DNA of 64,000 nucleotides from JAPHTQ01 sp050288165 (GCA_050288165.1 JBNKDG010000004.1:252143-316142); one strand, 5' to 3'. Shown: positions 25,395 to 35,027, counted from the first letter of the stretch. The notes: generated by a model not told the origin, from the sequence alone. Numbers and translations: made by a program.

Positions 25395-26054
25395 CTAGCG
25401 CAGAGTGATCTGCTGCCAGCCCTTCTGTTCGGCGTGGGCACTGAGGGTCTCGTCGGCATCTACTGCCACCGGGTGATCCACCCGTTCCAGCAGCGGGATA
25501 TCGTTCTGCGAATCGCTGTAGAACCAGCTTCCGGCGAGGTTGTAGCCGGTTTTTTCCAGCCACTGGTTGAGACGGATCACCTTACCCTCCTGGAAGCAGG
25601 GAGTACCTTCCAGTTCGCCGGTGTAGTGGCCGTCGAGGATCTGCGGCTCGGTGGCGAGCATGTCGTCGACAGCGAAGGCCTTGCCGATGGGCTCGGTGAC
25701 AAAGCGATTGGTGGCGGTGATGATCAGCAGGTAGTCACCCTGATCGCGGTGCTGTTGCAGTAGCGCTTTGGCCCTGGGCAGCATAATCGGCTCGATCTTT
25801 TCGCGCATGAACTGCTGGCGCCAGGTGTCCAGCGTTGCCATGTCGTGTTCGGTCAGCGGGCGCAGGCTGAAACGCAGGAATTCGTAGATATCCAGGGTGC
25901 CCGCCTTGTATTCGTCGTAGAAACGCTGGTTCTCGCGTTCGTATTTGGGGCCGTCGACGATCCCCTGTTCGACCAGAAAGCGTCCCCACAGGTAGTCGCT
26001 GTCGCCGCCCAGCAGGGTGTTATCCAGGTCGAAGATTGCCAGTGCCAAAACCAT
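25395..26054 (-). CDS. HAD-IB family phosphatase (SerB-like)
   Basis: A soluble phosphatase of about 219 residues with the catalytic FDLDNTLL motif (D9 and D11), the SDYLWG segment, a cap domain and the later ITATNRFVTEP and SDSQNDIPLLE motifs. This is the HAD subfamily IB, which includes phosphoserine phosphatase and histidinol-phosphatase-like enzymes; the substrate is not evident. ATG 26054 directly follows an AAGGAGA, so the in-frame TTG at 26048, with seven-base spacing, may be the true start. It is four bases from btuC, suggesting co-transcription. It is divergent from rppH. Confidence 0.85.
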   Translation of the reverse strand: MVLALAIFDLDNTLLGGDSDYLWGRFLVEQGIVDGPKYERENQRFYDEYKAGTLDIYEFLRFSLRPLTEHDMATLDTWRQQFMREKIEPIMLPRAKALLQQHRDQGDYLLIITATNRFVTEPIGKAFAVDDMLATEPQILDGHYTGELEGTPCFQEGKVIRLNQWLEKTGYNLAGSWFYSDSQNDIPLLERVDHPVAVDADETLSAHAEQKGWQQITLR

Positions 26055-26195
26055 TCTCCTTGCCAATGGGAAAGGGGCCATCATACTGGCCGTGAGGGGC
26101 GGCGAAAAGCGTGACAGGCTTGCCCATTTTCCGATTTGCCCAAATATGGGATGTGTGGAAGAATCATTCTCATTGGTATTTTCGGACTTGTTCAA

Positions 26196-26732
26196 GTGAT
26201 TGATTCGCAAGGTTATAGGGCGAACGTAGGGATTATCCTGAGTAACCGGGAGGGGCGCGTATTGTGGGCGCGTCGCCTGGGACAGGATTCCTGGCAGTTT
26301 CCCCAGGGCGGAATCAAGTCTCACGAGACGCCTGAAGAGGCGCTGTTTCGTGAGTTGCGCGAGGAGATCGGCCTGACCCCGGAGCAGGTGGAGATCATCG
26401 GCAGCACCCGTGGCTGGCTGCGTTATCGTCTGCCCAAACGCTTTATCCGTTTTCGTAGCAAGCCACTCTGTATCGGGCAGAAACAGCGCTGGTATGTGCT
26501 GCGCCTGCTGGTCGATGATGACGCGGTGCGCCTCGATGTCAGCGACAAACCTGAATTCGAAGAGTGGCGTTGGGTAGACTACTGGCTACCATTGAAGGAG
26601 ATCGTTTTCTTCAAACGCCAGGTGTACAAAAAGGCTTTATTGGAACTGGAAGAGACGCTGTTCCCGGAGCGTGAGCGTAGCCATCGTGGCAACGACGTAT
26701 CCGATGGAGTTTCGCGTCAGCGCCATATCTAA
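26196..26732 (+). CDS. rppH: RNA pyrophosphohydrolase RppH
   Basis: Nudix enzyme that removes pyrophosphate from the 5' end of mRNAs and starts their decay. The Nudix box is intact (GX5EX7REUXEEXGU, beginning GGIKSHETPEEA and ending LREEIGL). The protein starts with the typical IDSQGYRANVGI. I choose GTG 26196, which gives 178 residues; an upstream in-frame ATG would add a 20-residue extension not seen in the family. The conserved C-terminal part ends about residue 160. It is followed by ptsP, the normal gammaproteobacterial pair. Confidence 0.95.
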   Translation: MIDSQGYRANVGIILSNREGRVLWARRLGQDSWQFPQGGIKSHETPEEALFRELREEIGLTPEQVEIIGSTRGWLRYRLPKRFIRFRSKPLCIGQKQRWYVLRLLVDDDAVRLDVSDKPEFEEWRWVDYWLPLKEIVFFKRQVYKKALLELEETLFPERERSHRGNDVSDGVSRQRHI

Positions 26733-26793
26733 ACCCCACAGGTTTTTTTTGTTTTAGAATCGTTCCGCTGCATCACGCAGCAAGGGAAACTGC

Positions 26794-29058
26794 ATGCTTG
26801 ATATTCTGCGCAGCATCGTCACCGGGGTAAACGCCGCCAGGAATCTGGAACAGGCGCTGGCCTTTATCGTCGAGCGGGTCAAGTCCGCGCTCGAGGTGGA
26901 TGTCTGTTCCGTCTATTTGACCGATAAAGAATCCGATGAACTGGTGTTGATGGCAACCGATGGCCTGTTGCAGGCGTCGGTCGGTTTCGTACGTTTGAAG
27001 TTCGAAGAAGGCTTGGTCGGTCTGGTAGCGCAGCGTGCCGAGTTGGTGAACCTCGCTGATGCCCCGGATCATCCCCGTTATCGCTACTTCCCTGAAACCG
27101 GCGAAGAGTTGTATCACGCTTTTCTCGGTGTGCCGATTATTCACCAGCGCAAAGTGCTTGGCGTACTAGTATTGCAACAGCATGCAACGAAACGTTACGA
27201 CGAAGATATCGTCACTGTGCTGGTGACGATTGCCGCGCAACTGGCCGGTGCCATCGTGCATGCGGAAACCAGCGGCGGTATCGAAGCGCTGCTCGGTCAA
27301 CGTGGCCTGAATGGTTACACTCTGCGCGGTCTGCCGGGTGCCCCCGGTGTTGCCATCGGTAAGGCAGTGGCGGTGCTGGCTCACGCGGATATCGAGAGTA
27401 TTCCGGATCGTCCCGCCGACGATGTGAAGGCAGAGCAGAAACGTTTCGTTGACGCAGTGAACGCGGTGCGTGGCGAGATCCACGAAATGGTGGAGAACAT
27501 GAGCACGGTGTTGCCTGCGGCCGACAGTCTGTTGTTCGATGCTTATCTGATGATGCTCGACAGCGACAGCCTGATCGACGGGGTAAAAGAGGGGATTCGT
27601 AAAGGTAACTGGGCGCCCGGTGCCCTGCGCGAGACCTTCCGTGAACACATCAACGCCTTTGATGAGATGGATGATCCCTATCTGCGCGAGCGTGCCGAGG
27701 ATATCCGTGATCTGGGACGGCGCATTCTCAGTCATCTGCAACAGAAACCGACCCGTGGCGCACGCTATCCGAAAAACACGGTACTGATCGGCGAGGAGAT
27801 CTCCGCGTCGATGCTGGCCGAGGTGCCGCCGAAAAGTCTTGCCGGTGTGGTTTCGGTGCGTGGTTCCAGCACTTCGCATACCGCGATCCTGGCACGTGCG
27901 TTGGGTATACCGGCGGTGCTCGGCGTTGAAGACCTGCGGGTGGCCTGGGTCGACGGTATGGAGATCGTTGCCGACGGCTATTCCGGTCGGGTCTTTGCCA
28001 ATCCCTCAAAAGAGATCAAGAAAGAGTATCGTCGACTGCAGCAGGAAGAGCAGGAGCTCAAGGAAGACCTGAAAGGTCTGCGCGATCTGGAGTCGATGAC
28101 CACTGACGGTGTGCATATTCCGCTTTATGCCAACACCGGTCTGCTTTCGGATATCCGTCCTTCGATCCAGAGTGGTGCCGAAGGTGTTGGTCTCTACCGT
28201 ACCGAGTTTCCCTTTATGGTGCGCGATCGTTTTCCCGGTGAAGAGGAGCAGCGACAGGTCTATCGTCAGGTGCTGGAGTCGTTCTATCCGCGCCCGGTGA
28301 CCATGCGCACCCTTGATGTGGGTGGCGACAAGGCGTTGCCTTACTTCCCAATCAATGAAGACAATCCGTTCCTCGGCTGGCGCGGTATCCGTATCACTCT
28401 GGACCACCCGGAGATCTTCCTGGTGCAGATCCGCGCCATGCTCAAGGCCAACGCCGGGCTGGATAACCTGAAGATGCTGCTGCCGATGATCACCACGCTC
28501 TCCGAGGTGGACGAGTCGCTGGCGCTGATCCACCGTGCGCATCAGGAGTTACTGGAAGAAGGGATTGAGATCAATCTGCCGGAGATCGGTGTGATGGTGG
28601 AAGTGCCTTCATTGATTTATCAGATCGGCTCACTGGCGCGGCGTGTCGATTTTATCTCCGTCGGTAGTAACGACCTGACCCAGTATCTGCTGGCGGTGGA
28701 CCGCAACAACTCGCGGGTCGCTGGTCTTTACGACTCACTGCACCCCGCGATCGTGCATGCACTTCATTCGGTGATGACACAGGCGAAAGCCCATCGTCTG
28801 CCGGTCAGTGTCTGTGGCGAGATGGCCGGCGATCCCGCGGCAGCGCTGCTGTTACTCGGTATGGGCAGCAACAGCCTGAGTATGAGTGCCTCCAGTCTGC
28901 AACGGATCAAGTGGGTGATCCGCAGCTTCAGCAAGCGCCGTGCGAAGAGCCTGTTGAGCAAGGTGATGGAGATGGAAGATGCGAAGGAGATTCGCCGCTA
29001 TCTCGGCAAAGCGCTGGAGAAGGAAGGGCTAGGCGGATTGATCAGGGCTGGCAAGTAA
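26794..29058 (+). CDS. ptsP: Nitrogen-PTS enzyme I (PtsP, EI-Ntr)
   Basis: Phosphoenolpyruvate-protein phosphotransferase of the nitrogen-related PTS, which passes phosphate to NPr. The 754-residue product has an N-terminal GAF domain (about 1-160) and the phosphohistidine domain with H362 in GSSTSHTAILARALGIPAVLG. The C-terminal PEP-binding barrel contains GVGLYRTEFPFM, RTLDVGGDKALPY and SVCGEMAGDP. GAF domains in this family sense glutamine and oxoglutarate. It follows rppH. The ptsO/ptsN partners are not in the window. Confidence 0.97.
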   Translation: MLDILRSIVTGVNAARNLEQALAFIVERVKSALEVDVCSVYLTDKESDELVLMATDGLLQASVGFVRLKFEEGLVGLVAQRAELVNLADAPDHPRYRYFPETGEELYHAFLGVPIIHQRKVLGVLVLQQHATKRYDEDIVTVLVTIAAQLAGAIVHAETSGGIEALLGQRGLNGYTLRGLPGAPGVAIGKAVAVLAHADIESIPDRPADDVKAEQKRFVDAVNAVRGEIHEMVENMSTVLPAADSLLFDAYLMMLDSDSLIDGVKEGIRKGNWAPGALRETFREHINAFDEMDDPYLRERAEDIRDLGRRILSHLQQKPTRGARYPKNTVLIGEEISASMLAEVPPKSLAGVVSVRGSSTSHTAILARALGIPAVLGVEDLRVAWVDGMEIVADGYSGRVFANPSKEIKKEYRRLQQEEQELKEDLKGLRDLESMTTDGVHIPLYANTGLLSDIRPSIQSGAEGVGLYRTEFPFMVRDRFPGEEEQRQVYRQVLESFYPRPVTMRTLDVGGDKALPYFPINEDNPFLGWRGIRITLDHPEIFLVQIRAMLKANAGLDNLKMLLPMITTLSEVDESLALIHRAHQELLEEGIEINLPEIGVMVEVPSLIYQIGSLARRVDFISVGSNDLTQYLLAVDRNNSRVAGLYDSLHPAIVHALHSVMTQAKAHRLPVSVCGEMAGDPAAALLLLGMGSNSLSMSASSLQRIKWVIRSFSKRRAKSLLSKVMEMEDAKEIRRYLGKALEKEGLGGLIRAGK

Positions 29059-29077
29059 TTTGTAACGAACCTGGGTT

Positions 29078-30307
29078 CTAGCTGGCTTTGGCTTCGCGGA
29101 GCAATCCGATGAAGCTCGCATTCACCCACTGCACCGCACCCAGATAGGCCATGGCGTAGTCGGCGGAACTGAAGCCGTTGATTGCCAGCTCTGACCACTC
29201 ACCCTTTTCATAATGCAGGATCTGTTTCAGAAGATGTCCGAGCTTACCTTCGCAGTTGGTCAGTGCCAGTTTGATATCGGCATTGAAGGTGAGAGTGTCC
29301 ATCAGTTCGTCCATCGACATATCCATTAACGCATCCAGAGTTGAGAACAGGCCAACTGTGAAGGCCTGACTCGGATCGACATGCTGATTGCTGCGCTCTG
29401 CGAGTAACTCACACATTCTGCCACGCACCATGGCGGTAACGATCAGTTCCTGCGGCTTGTCGCTCTGGTAACTGGTGATGAGCAGAAGATTGGCCCAGCG
29501 TTTTACCTGCTCGGTACCGATCAGCATCAATGCTTCGCGCACGGAGTTGATCTCACGGCGGAAGGCATAGGTGGCAGAATTGAGATAACGCAATAGTTTA
29601 TAGGCCAGGGTGACGTCCTGAACGATCACCTTTTCCAACTGCTCCATACTGGCATTTTCGCTCTGCAGTTTGCTGAGGATGCCCAGTAATACTGCACGAT
29701 TGGCCGGGTGGCTGGTGCCACTAACCATTTGCGGTTTGCAGAAGAAGAAACCCTGGAACCAGTCGATGCCAAGCTGTTTGCAGTACTCCAGCTCTTCATG
29801 GGTCTCAACCTTCTTCACCATCAGGGTTACGTCGTGCAGGCGGCACAGTTCGACCTGCTCTGCCAGTTTCTCCTTACCCAGCGCCAGCAGATCCAGTTTG
29901 ACGATACTGGCCGATTGCAGCAGCGGTAACAGTGTGGTGCTGTAGACGAAGTCATCCAGCGCGATGTCGTAACCTGCTTCGGCGACACGCTCCAGTCCGG
30001 CACAGAGCGCTTCGTCTGGCGGTGTTTTGACGCTGACCTCAAGCACCACCTGCTCGGGTGTCATCGGGATTCGCTGATCGTCACGCAGATAGTCGGGAGT
30101 CATGCGAATAAATGCCGGGTTACTGCCGACAATATTTTCCAGACCGAACTCCATGAAGGTGTTGATCAGCAGTTCAGTGGAAGTATGGGGATTGGAGACG
30201 CTACGACCGAATTGCTGGAACTCCGCATCACGGTAGAGAAGTTCATAGGCGACCAGATCGAGCTGGCTGTCGTAGACGGGCTGACGGGAGATGTATATCT
30301 GTTGCAT
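29078..30307 (-). CDS. EAL/HDOD domain signalling protein
   Basis: A 409-residue cytoplasmic protein with an N-terminal EAL-like domain (about 1-200) and a C-terminal HDOD domain (about 205-395), the YuxH/CdgJ architecture. The catalytic EAL signature is replaced by YELLYR, and KKVETHEE stands where the catalytic KxE lies. This suggests loss of phosphodiesterase activity. Members of this family control motility or type IV pili by protein contacts. It converges with ptsP. The true function here is not shown by neighbours. Confidence 0.88.
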   Translation of the reverse strand: MQQIYISRQPVYDSQLDLVAYELLYRDAEFQQFGRSVSNPHTSTELLINTFMEFGLENIVGSNPAFIRMTPDYLRDDQRIPMTPEQVVLEVSVKTPPDEALCAGLERVAEAGYDIALDDFVYSTTLLPLLQSASIVKLDLLALGKEKLAEQVELCRLHDVTLMVKKVETHEELEYCKQLGIDWFQGFFFCKPQMVSGTSHPANRAVLLGILSKLQSENASMEQLEKVIVQDVTLAYKLLRYLNSATYAFRREINSVREALMLIGTEQVKRWANLLLITSYQSDKPQELIVTAMVRGRMCELLAERSNQHVDPSQAFTVGLFSTLDALMDMSMDELMDTLTFNADIKLALTNCEGKLGHLLKQILHYEKGEWSELAINGFSSADYAMAYLGAVQWVNASFIGLLREAKAS

Positions 30308-30367
30308 CGGGACTTTATTCGCCTTTCTTTGCGAACAGTGTAGTCCAAATCGCGTTGAGGGTAACTA

Positions 30368-31213
30368 CTACTTGCGGCTGAACAGCGCCAGCACTTCCTT
30401 TGCCATATTGCGTGCCTTGCCGTTACAGCTGATATAGCGGCGCACGGAAAATTCATGCTGCTCCGCGGCGGCATAGATGGCTTTGGCGTGATCGGTTTTA
30501 TGGTTGGAGATCAGCACAGGTATGCCCTTGTCCGCGGCCTTTTTCGCCCTTTTGGCCAGATCTTCCTGTTGCGACAGGCTGAAGCCACCGGCGCTGTAGC
30601 TGGTGAAATTGGCCGAGCTGCTCAGCGGCAGATAGGGGGGATCGCAGTAGACCACATCGCCTCTCTTCACCTGGCCGAAGGTGGTGGTGAAATCCTGGTG
30701 GCGAAATTCCGCGTGTTGCGCCTTTTCATGAAAGAGCAGCATCTCCGCCGCGGGAAAGTAGGGCCGTTTGTAGCGACCAAAGGGGACGTTGAAGCCACCC
30801 GAGGCGTTGTAGCGGCAAAGGCCGTTGTAGCCGTGACGATTGAGATAGATGAACAGCGAGGCGCGACGCGCCGGGTCGGTGCACTGATTAAACTCGTCGC
30901 GAAATTGGTAGTAGCGGTCGGCGTGATTGTTCTTCGCGCTGAACAGCTCTTCCGCCTGCACAATGAACTTCTCACCCTGTTTCTGCAACAGCGAGTAGAG
31001 ATCAATCAGGTCGCGATTGCTGTCGCACAACAGGTATTTGTCGTAATCGGTGTTGAGGAATACCGCGGCGGAACCGGCGAAAGGTTCCACCAGCCGTTTT
31101 CCTTCCGGTAGGTACTTCCTCACCTGGTCGATGATGCGCAGCTTGTTGCCGGCCCATTTGAGAAACGGGCGGACTTTGTGGTCCGCCCGTGTTGCGCGTT
31201 TTGCCTGGCTCAT
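30368..31213 (-). CDS. dam: DNA adenine methylase (GATC)
   Basis: A 281-residue N6-adenine methyltransferase of the Dam type. It has the SAM-binding motif in FLKWAGNK (17-24) and PFAGSAAVF (44-52), and the catalytic DPPY at 191-194 in VVYCDPPYLPLS. The TYR-rich HGYNGLCRYNASGGFN block (127-142) is typical of Dam. It should methylate GATC, giving strand marking for mismatch repair. The start follows the argA stop directly. No restriction enzyme or phage gene is adjacent, so it is a housekeeping methylase. Confidence 0.95.
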   Translation of the reverse strand: MSQAKRATRADHKVRPFLKWAGNKLRIIDQVRKYLPEGKRLVEPFAGSAAVFLNTDYDKYLLCDSNRDLIDLYSLLQKQGEKFIVQAEELFSAKNNHADRYYQFRDEFNQCTDPARRASLFIYLNRHGYNGLCRYNASGGFNVPFGRYKRPYFPAAEMLLFHEKAQHAEFRHQDFTTTFGQVKRGDVVYCDPPYLPLSSSANFTSYSAGGFSLSQQEDLAKRAKKAADKGIPVLISNHKTDHAKAIYAAAEQHEFSVRRYISCNGKARNMAKEVLALFSRK

Positions 31214-32536
31214 TTACAGCGGCTTTATAAATACCTTGGAGCGGCGCTGGTAGTTGTACATCTGCTGTTTCGCCAGCGGCAGCTCGTCGATGCTCGCCTC
31301 CTTGAAACCACGCTCCAGGAACCAGTGCGCGGTGCGCGTAGTGAGGACAAATAGCCGCTTGATGCCCATGCCTTTAGCCTTGCGCTCGACATACTCCAGC
31401 AGATCGTCACCGCGACGCTGCTTGCGGTATTCCGGATGCACCGCCAGACAGGCCAGTTCACCGCAGCTTTCCTCGACAAACGGGTAGAGGGCGCTACAGG
31501 CGATCACAGTACCGTCGCGCTCGATCACGGTGAATTGGTCGATCTCCATCTCCAGTTTTTCCCGCTCACGACGTACCAGGATACCGTCCTGTTCCATTGG
31601 GCCGATCAGCTCCAGCACACCGCCGACATCGTCGATGGTTGCCTGACGGATATCCTCGAAGGTGTCGCTGCTGATCAGGGTGCCGATACCGTCGCGGGTA
31701 AACAGCTCCAGCAGTAGCGAGCCTTCCAGGTGACGGTCGATCATATGCACGCGACGCACACCGTTGCGACAGGCAAAGATCGCCCCTTTCAGGGTTTTGC
31801 CCAACCGCTCCGGCAGTTCGTTGTTCAACGCCAGCTCCTGTTGCGCCTCTTTCAGTCCAAGTTGACGCAGCAGGCCGCCGCTGCTGGCGGAGAGGCCGGG
31901 GCCGTCGATGAGATGGATCAGTTTGTCCGCCTTGAGCTGAACCGCGGCGGCAGTCGCCACATCTTCGGCGCTCAGATTGAACACCTCACCGGTCGGTGAG
32001 TAACCGACCGGCGACAGCAGCACCAGCGAACCATCCGCCAGCTGGCGATGGATCGCCTCGGCATCGATGCGCCTTACTTCACCGGTGTGCAGGTAATCGA
32101 CACCATCGCGCACACCGAGTGGCTGCGCGGTGACGTAGTTGCCGGAGGCGACACGAATATCGGCACCGGCCATCGGTGAGTTGGCCAGGCCCATGGAGAG
32201 CAGCGCCTCGATCTCGACCCGCACACTACCGGCGGCCTCTTTGACGCAGGTCAGCGCCGCCGCGTCGGTGACGCGCAGGCCGTTGACGTACTGCATCTTT
32301 ACCTTGCGTTGATTGAGGCGCTCCTCGATCTGCGGACGTGCGCCATGTACCAGCACCAGCCTTACACCGAGGCTGTTGAGCAGGGCGATGTCGTGTACCA
32401 GTCCGGCAAACTGCGCCTCGGCGATCACCTCGCCACCGAAGGCGACCACAAAGGTGCGCCCGCGAAAGGCATTGATGTAAGGTGCCGAGCCGCGGAACCA
32501 GCGTACAAAGGTCTGTTGATCGAGAGTCGGGTCCAT
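31214..32536 (-). CDS. argA: N-acetylglutamate synthase ArgA
   Basis: First enzyme of arginine synthesis. It has 440 residues (E. coli ArgA 443), with an amino-acid-kinase fold at about 1-285 (FVVAFGGEVIAEAQF, LVHGARPQIEERL) and a GNAT domain at about 295-440 (LAVHPEYRKQRRGDDLLEYVE). The kinase-like domain binds arginine for feedback inhibition. It precedes dam on the same strand and follows argE. A long inverted repeat lies between argE and argA. Confidence 0.96.
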   Translation of the reverse strand: MDPTLDQQTFVRWFRGSAPYINAFRGRTFVVAFGGEVIAEAQFAGLVHDIALLNSLGVRLVLVHGARPQIEERLNQRKVKMQYVNGLRVTDAAALTCVKEAAGSVRVEIEALLSMGLANSPMAGADIRVASGNYVTAQPLGVRDGVDYLHTGEVRRIDAEAIHRQLADGSLVLLSPVGYSPTGEVFNLSAEDVATAAAVQLKADKLIHLIDGPGLSASSGGLLRQLGLKEAQQELALNNELPERLGKTLKGAIFACRNGVRRVHMIDRHLEGSLLLELFTRDGIGTLISSDTFEDIRQATIDDVGGVLELIGPMEQDGILVRREREKLEMEIDQFTVIERDGTVIACSALYPFVEESCGELACLAVHPEYRKQRRGDDLLEYVERKAKGMGIKRLFVLTTRTAHWFLERGFKEASIDELPLAKQQMYNYQRRSKVFIKPL

Positions 32537-32606
32537 TTTCGTGATTCTGACGTTAATTGCCTATTGTTGTGCTTCGTCGTGATCCTGACAAGCAGTAATC
32601 ATTGCT

Positions 32607-32685
32607 AAAGGTACAAGGTAAAAGGTGAAAGGTACAAGGTAAGAATGCTTCCTTTTACCTTTCACCTTGGACCTTTAACCTTCAC
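32607..32685. repeat. AAGGT-rich inverted repeat between argE and argA
   Basis: The left arm repeats AAGGTNN-type units (AAGGTACAAGGTAAAAGGTGAAAGG...) and the right arm is its imperfect complement (CCTTTTACCTTTCACCTTGG...). A small loop lies near 32643-32650. The right arm overlaps the argE stop. It could end argE transcription or be a mobile palindromic unit. Confidence 0.7.
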
Positions 32686-33833
32686 AGGCAGAATCGTCGG
32701 ATAAGTTGTATCAGCAGATCGATGGTCGGTTGCAGCCGATCCGTGGAAAGATATTCGTCCGGTTGGTGCGCCTGATCGATATCACCGGGACCGAGGATGA
32801 TCGTCTCCATCCCCATCTGATTCAGGTAGGGTGCTTCGGTGCAGAAGGCGACTGCCTCACTGTCGTGGCCGGTGAGTTTTTCCGCCGCTTCGGCAATTGC
32901 CGAACTGCGCGGCGTGTGCATCGCCGGGGTGCCATGAAACAGCGGCGCTACTTCCCACTTCAATTCGCTTTCGCCGAGCAGGTTATCCAGCCGTGTATTG
33001 AGAGTGGCGCGCAACTCATCCAGCTCCATGCCGGGCAAAGGCCGCAGATCCATATGCAACTCGCAGTAGCCGCAGATGCGATTGGGATTGTCGCCGCCGT
33101 GAATGTGGCCGAGGTTAAGGGTCGGCACCGGCACCTTGAAGTCAAGGTTACGGTACTTCTGTTGCAGCTCTCCGCGCCAGGCGAGCAGGTCGCCGATCAC
33201 CTGGTGCATCCCCTCCAGCGCATTCACCCCCAGTGAGGGATCGCTGGAGTGGCCGGCACGACCGGTGAGGCGTACCGCCTCCATCATGATCCCCTTGTGG
33301 GCATTCACCGGACGCATCCCGGTCGGTTCACCGATCACCGCGTAACGTGCCTTGGGTTTGCCCAGCTCCACCAGCGCCGTGGCACCGTCCATGGAACTCT
33401 CCTCGTCGGCGGTGGCGAGGATGATCAGCGGTTGCTGCAGTTGTCCGGCATCGAAATGCTTTGCCGCTTCGATGGCCAGGGCGAAGAAGCCCTTCATGTC
33501 GGAAGTGCCGAGACCGTAAAGCTTGTTGTGCTCCTCGCACAGCTTGAACGGGTCGTGGTTCCAGCGCCCTTCGTCATAGGGAACGGTATCGGTATGCCCT
33601 GCCAGCACCAGTCCGCCCGGACCCTTGCCCAGAGTGGCGATCAAATTCGCCTTGTGCGGCTGGCTTGGTATCGGCAGCACTTCGACCTCAAAGCCAAGGC
33701 CGTCCAGCCAGGTGGCGAGCAGATCGATCACCGGCATGTTGGTGGTGTCGAATTCGGGGCTGACGCTGCTCATCGACGGCGCGGCGATGAGGGCGGCGAG
33801 CATTTCCATGACTGTGGGAGTGGTTGGTTTCAT
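32682..33833 (-). CDS. argE: Acetylornithine deacetylase ArgE
   Basis: M20-family zinc amidohydrolase releasing ornithine from N-acetylornithine. From ATG 33833 it has 383 residues, like E. coli ArgE. The metal-site motifs are GLVLAGHTDTVPYDEGRW and ATADEESSMDGA, with the dimerisation domain between. A longer open frame upstream (to 34016) runs into repeat sequence and has no matching N terminus, so I reject it. The argE-argA pair covers both ends of the acetylated arginine route. Confidence 0.95.
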   Translation of the reverse strand: MKPTTPTVMEMLAALIAAPSMSSVSPEFDTTNMPVIDLLATWLDGLGFEVEVLPIPSQPHKANLIATLGKGPGGLVLAGHTDTVPYDEGRWNHDPFKLCEEHNKLYGLGTSDMKGFFALAIEAAKHFDAGQLQQPLIILATADEESSMDGATALVELGKPKARYAVIGEPTGMRPVNAHKGIMMEAVRLTGRAGHSSDPSLGVNALEGMHQVIGDLLAWRGELQQKYRNLDFKVPVPTLNLGHIHGGDNPNRICGYCELHMDLRPLPGMELDELRATLNTRLDNLLGESELKWEVAPLFHGTPAMHTPRSSAIAEAAEKLTGHDSEAVAFCTEAPYLNQMGMETIILGPGDIDQAHQPDEYLSTDRLQPTIDLLIQLIRRFCL

Positions 33834-34418
33834 GGGGGGATTTTGGGGTGGGGGAGGGATAGTTGCAAGGGGGGAGGAGGAGGTGTTGCTAACGCGACGG
33901 TTTGTATTGGTATTCCGGCGTACGCCGGAATCTAATGGAGTCGCTGGCGCGACGGATGACAGCAGTGGAAAGCGGGTGGCTGACCCGCGGCAGGTCACTT
34001 TGCGAAGTCCGTCCATGGACTTCGCCCTTCGGGCCAGCTAAAGCTGTCCCAATTCGCTCCCGGCGAATTGGTCTCATACGCGGCCAAGAAAAAGTAACCA
34101 AAGAGAAGGCCGCCCGAAGACTTGCCACTACGCGGTACCCTGCGCGACGTGCAGGATGCACTAGTGTCGCGAAGCACATGGACGTGCGAGAGCGACCGCT
34201 TCGTCCGTTGAAGGGGGATGGCAGACGGGCATCCTGCCCGACTGCCACCGCGCGCCGTCCATGGCGCGCCCCTTCGGGCTATTCCTTCAACGGACTCCAG
34301 TGATCGGCTGCGTCTACGGGACCCAAAACCGCTCCGTTCAACAAATAACTAATACTGATAGTTGCGACAAATCGCACGTTGGAGTACAAAAAGAAAAAAT
34401 GCGAATGGAATCGAGTAC
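33834..34418. other. Noncoding, repeat-rich region
   Basis: No supported gene. It holds an ATTCCGGC-GTAC-GCCGGAAT palindrome (33912-33931) and an inverted pair around GAAGTCCGTCCATGGACTTC (34004-34023). It also holds GGCCAAGAAAAAGTAACC (34083-34100), and an arm CGTTGAAGG (about 34206) that pairs with CCTTCAACG (about 34285) around smaller palindromes such as GCGCGCCGTCCATGGCGCGC. Long open frames here are products of the repeats and differ in no way from noise. Confidence 0.6.
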
Positions 34419-34940
34419 ATGACTTACCATGAAATACTCAGAACAACCTTAAAGATGACTGGCTTGGCGCTTGTGGTATACGGCTGTATACAGGCACTGT
34501 CATCTATCCCTCTTGTTATTGAAAGCATGCGTGTTATTGATATGAGTATGCCTGCGTTGTCTTATGTTGCAGCGATGGGTGGCCCCATATTGTTTGGCTT
34601 GATCCTGTGGCTACTTCCATCATCTGTTGCAAACACTGTCATCCGAAAAGGCCTGGATACCCCATCCACGGAAGGAATCCTTTCAGAAATTGAAGTCATT
34701 GCGATCCGAGTTATGGGGATTTTTCTTCTATACAACTGTATTTCACACTTCGTCTCAAATTACCTGTCTTACCAACAAGCCCTTTCAATGAATGCTGGAA
34801 TCACAAATTTTCATGGCGGTGAGAAATACTCTATAGGGTTTTACGTTATCGGTGTTGAAGCGGCGATGGCTATTGGACTGATTCTAGGTTCTAGTGGTGT
34901 TGTCAATCTTGTCAATAAGATCCGGCACATGAACCAATGA
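34419..34940 (+). CDS. Hypothetical membrane protein, low GC
   Basis: A 173-residue inner-membrane protein with four hydrophobic segments (about 13-31, 45-65, 97-118 and 145-165 by eye). I choose ATG 34419, eight bases after GGAATCGAG; a TTG further upstream has no ribosome site. No family is recognised. The base composition is clearly more AT-rich than argE or the GNAT gene, and the gene lies between two repeat-rich stretches. Recent acquisition is therefore likely. It heads a row of three small membrane-protein genes. Confidence 0.6.
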   Translation: MTYHEILRTTLKMTGLALVVYGCIQALSSIPLVIESMRVIDMSMPALSYVAAMGGPILFGLILWLLPSSVANTVIRKGLDTPSTEGILSEIEVIAIRVMGIFLLYNCISHFVSNYLSYQQALSMNAGITNFHGGEKYSIGFYVIGVEAAMAIGLILGSSGVVNLVNKIRHMNQ

Positions 34941-35027
34941 CATCGTTCTATTGATATCGATTAGGTTTCATCTGACCCTGCTTTTTCCCTTCTAATACCT
35001 GTTGATGTGTCATAAGGATATATTGCT

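Noticed and set aside
30368..31213. Part of a restriction-modification system
   Set aside because: The sequence is a classical Dam and its neighbours are arginine genes and an EAL/HDOD gene; no endonuclease gene is present.
33834..34016. N-terminal extension of ArgE by 61 residues
   Set aside because: The added residues come from repeat sequence and do not resemble any ArgE. ATG 33833 gives the family length.
33902..34303. Overlapping frames of 60-133 residues within the repeat region
   Set aside because: Palindromic, GC-rich repeats create open frames on both strands; none has a ribosome site or family resemblance.
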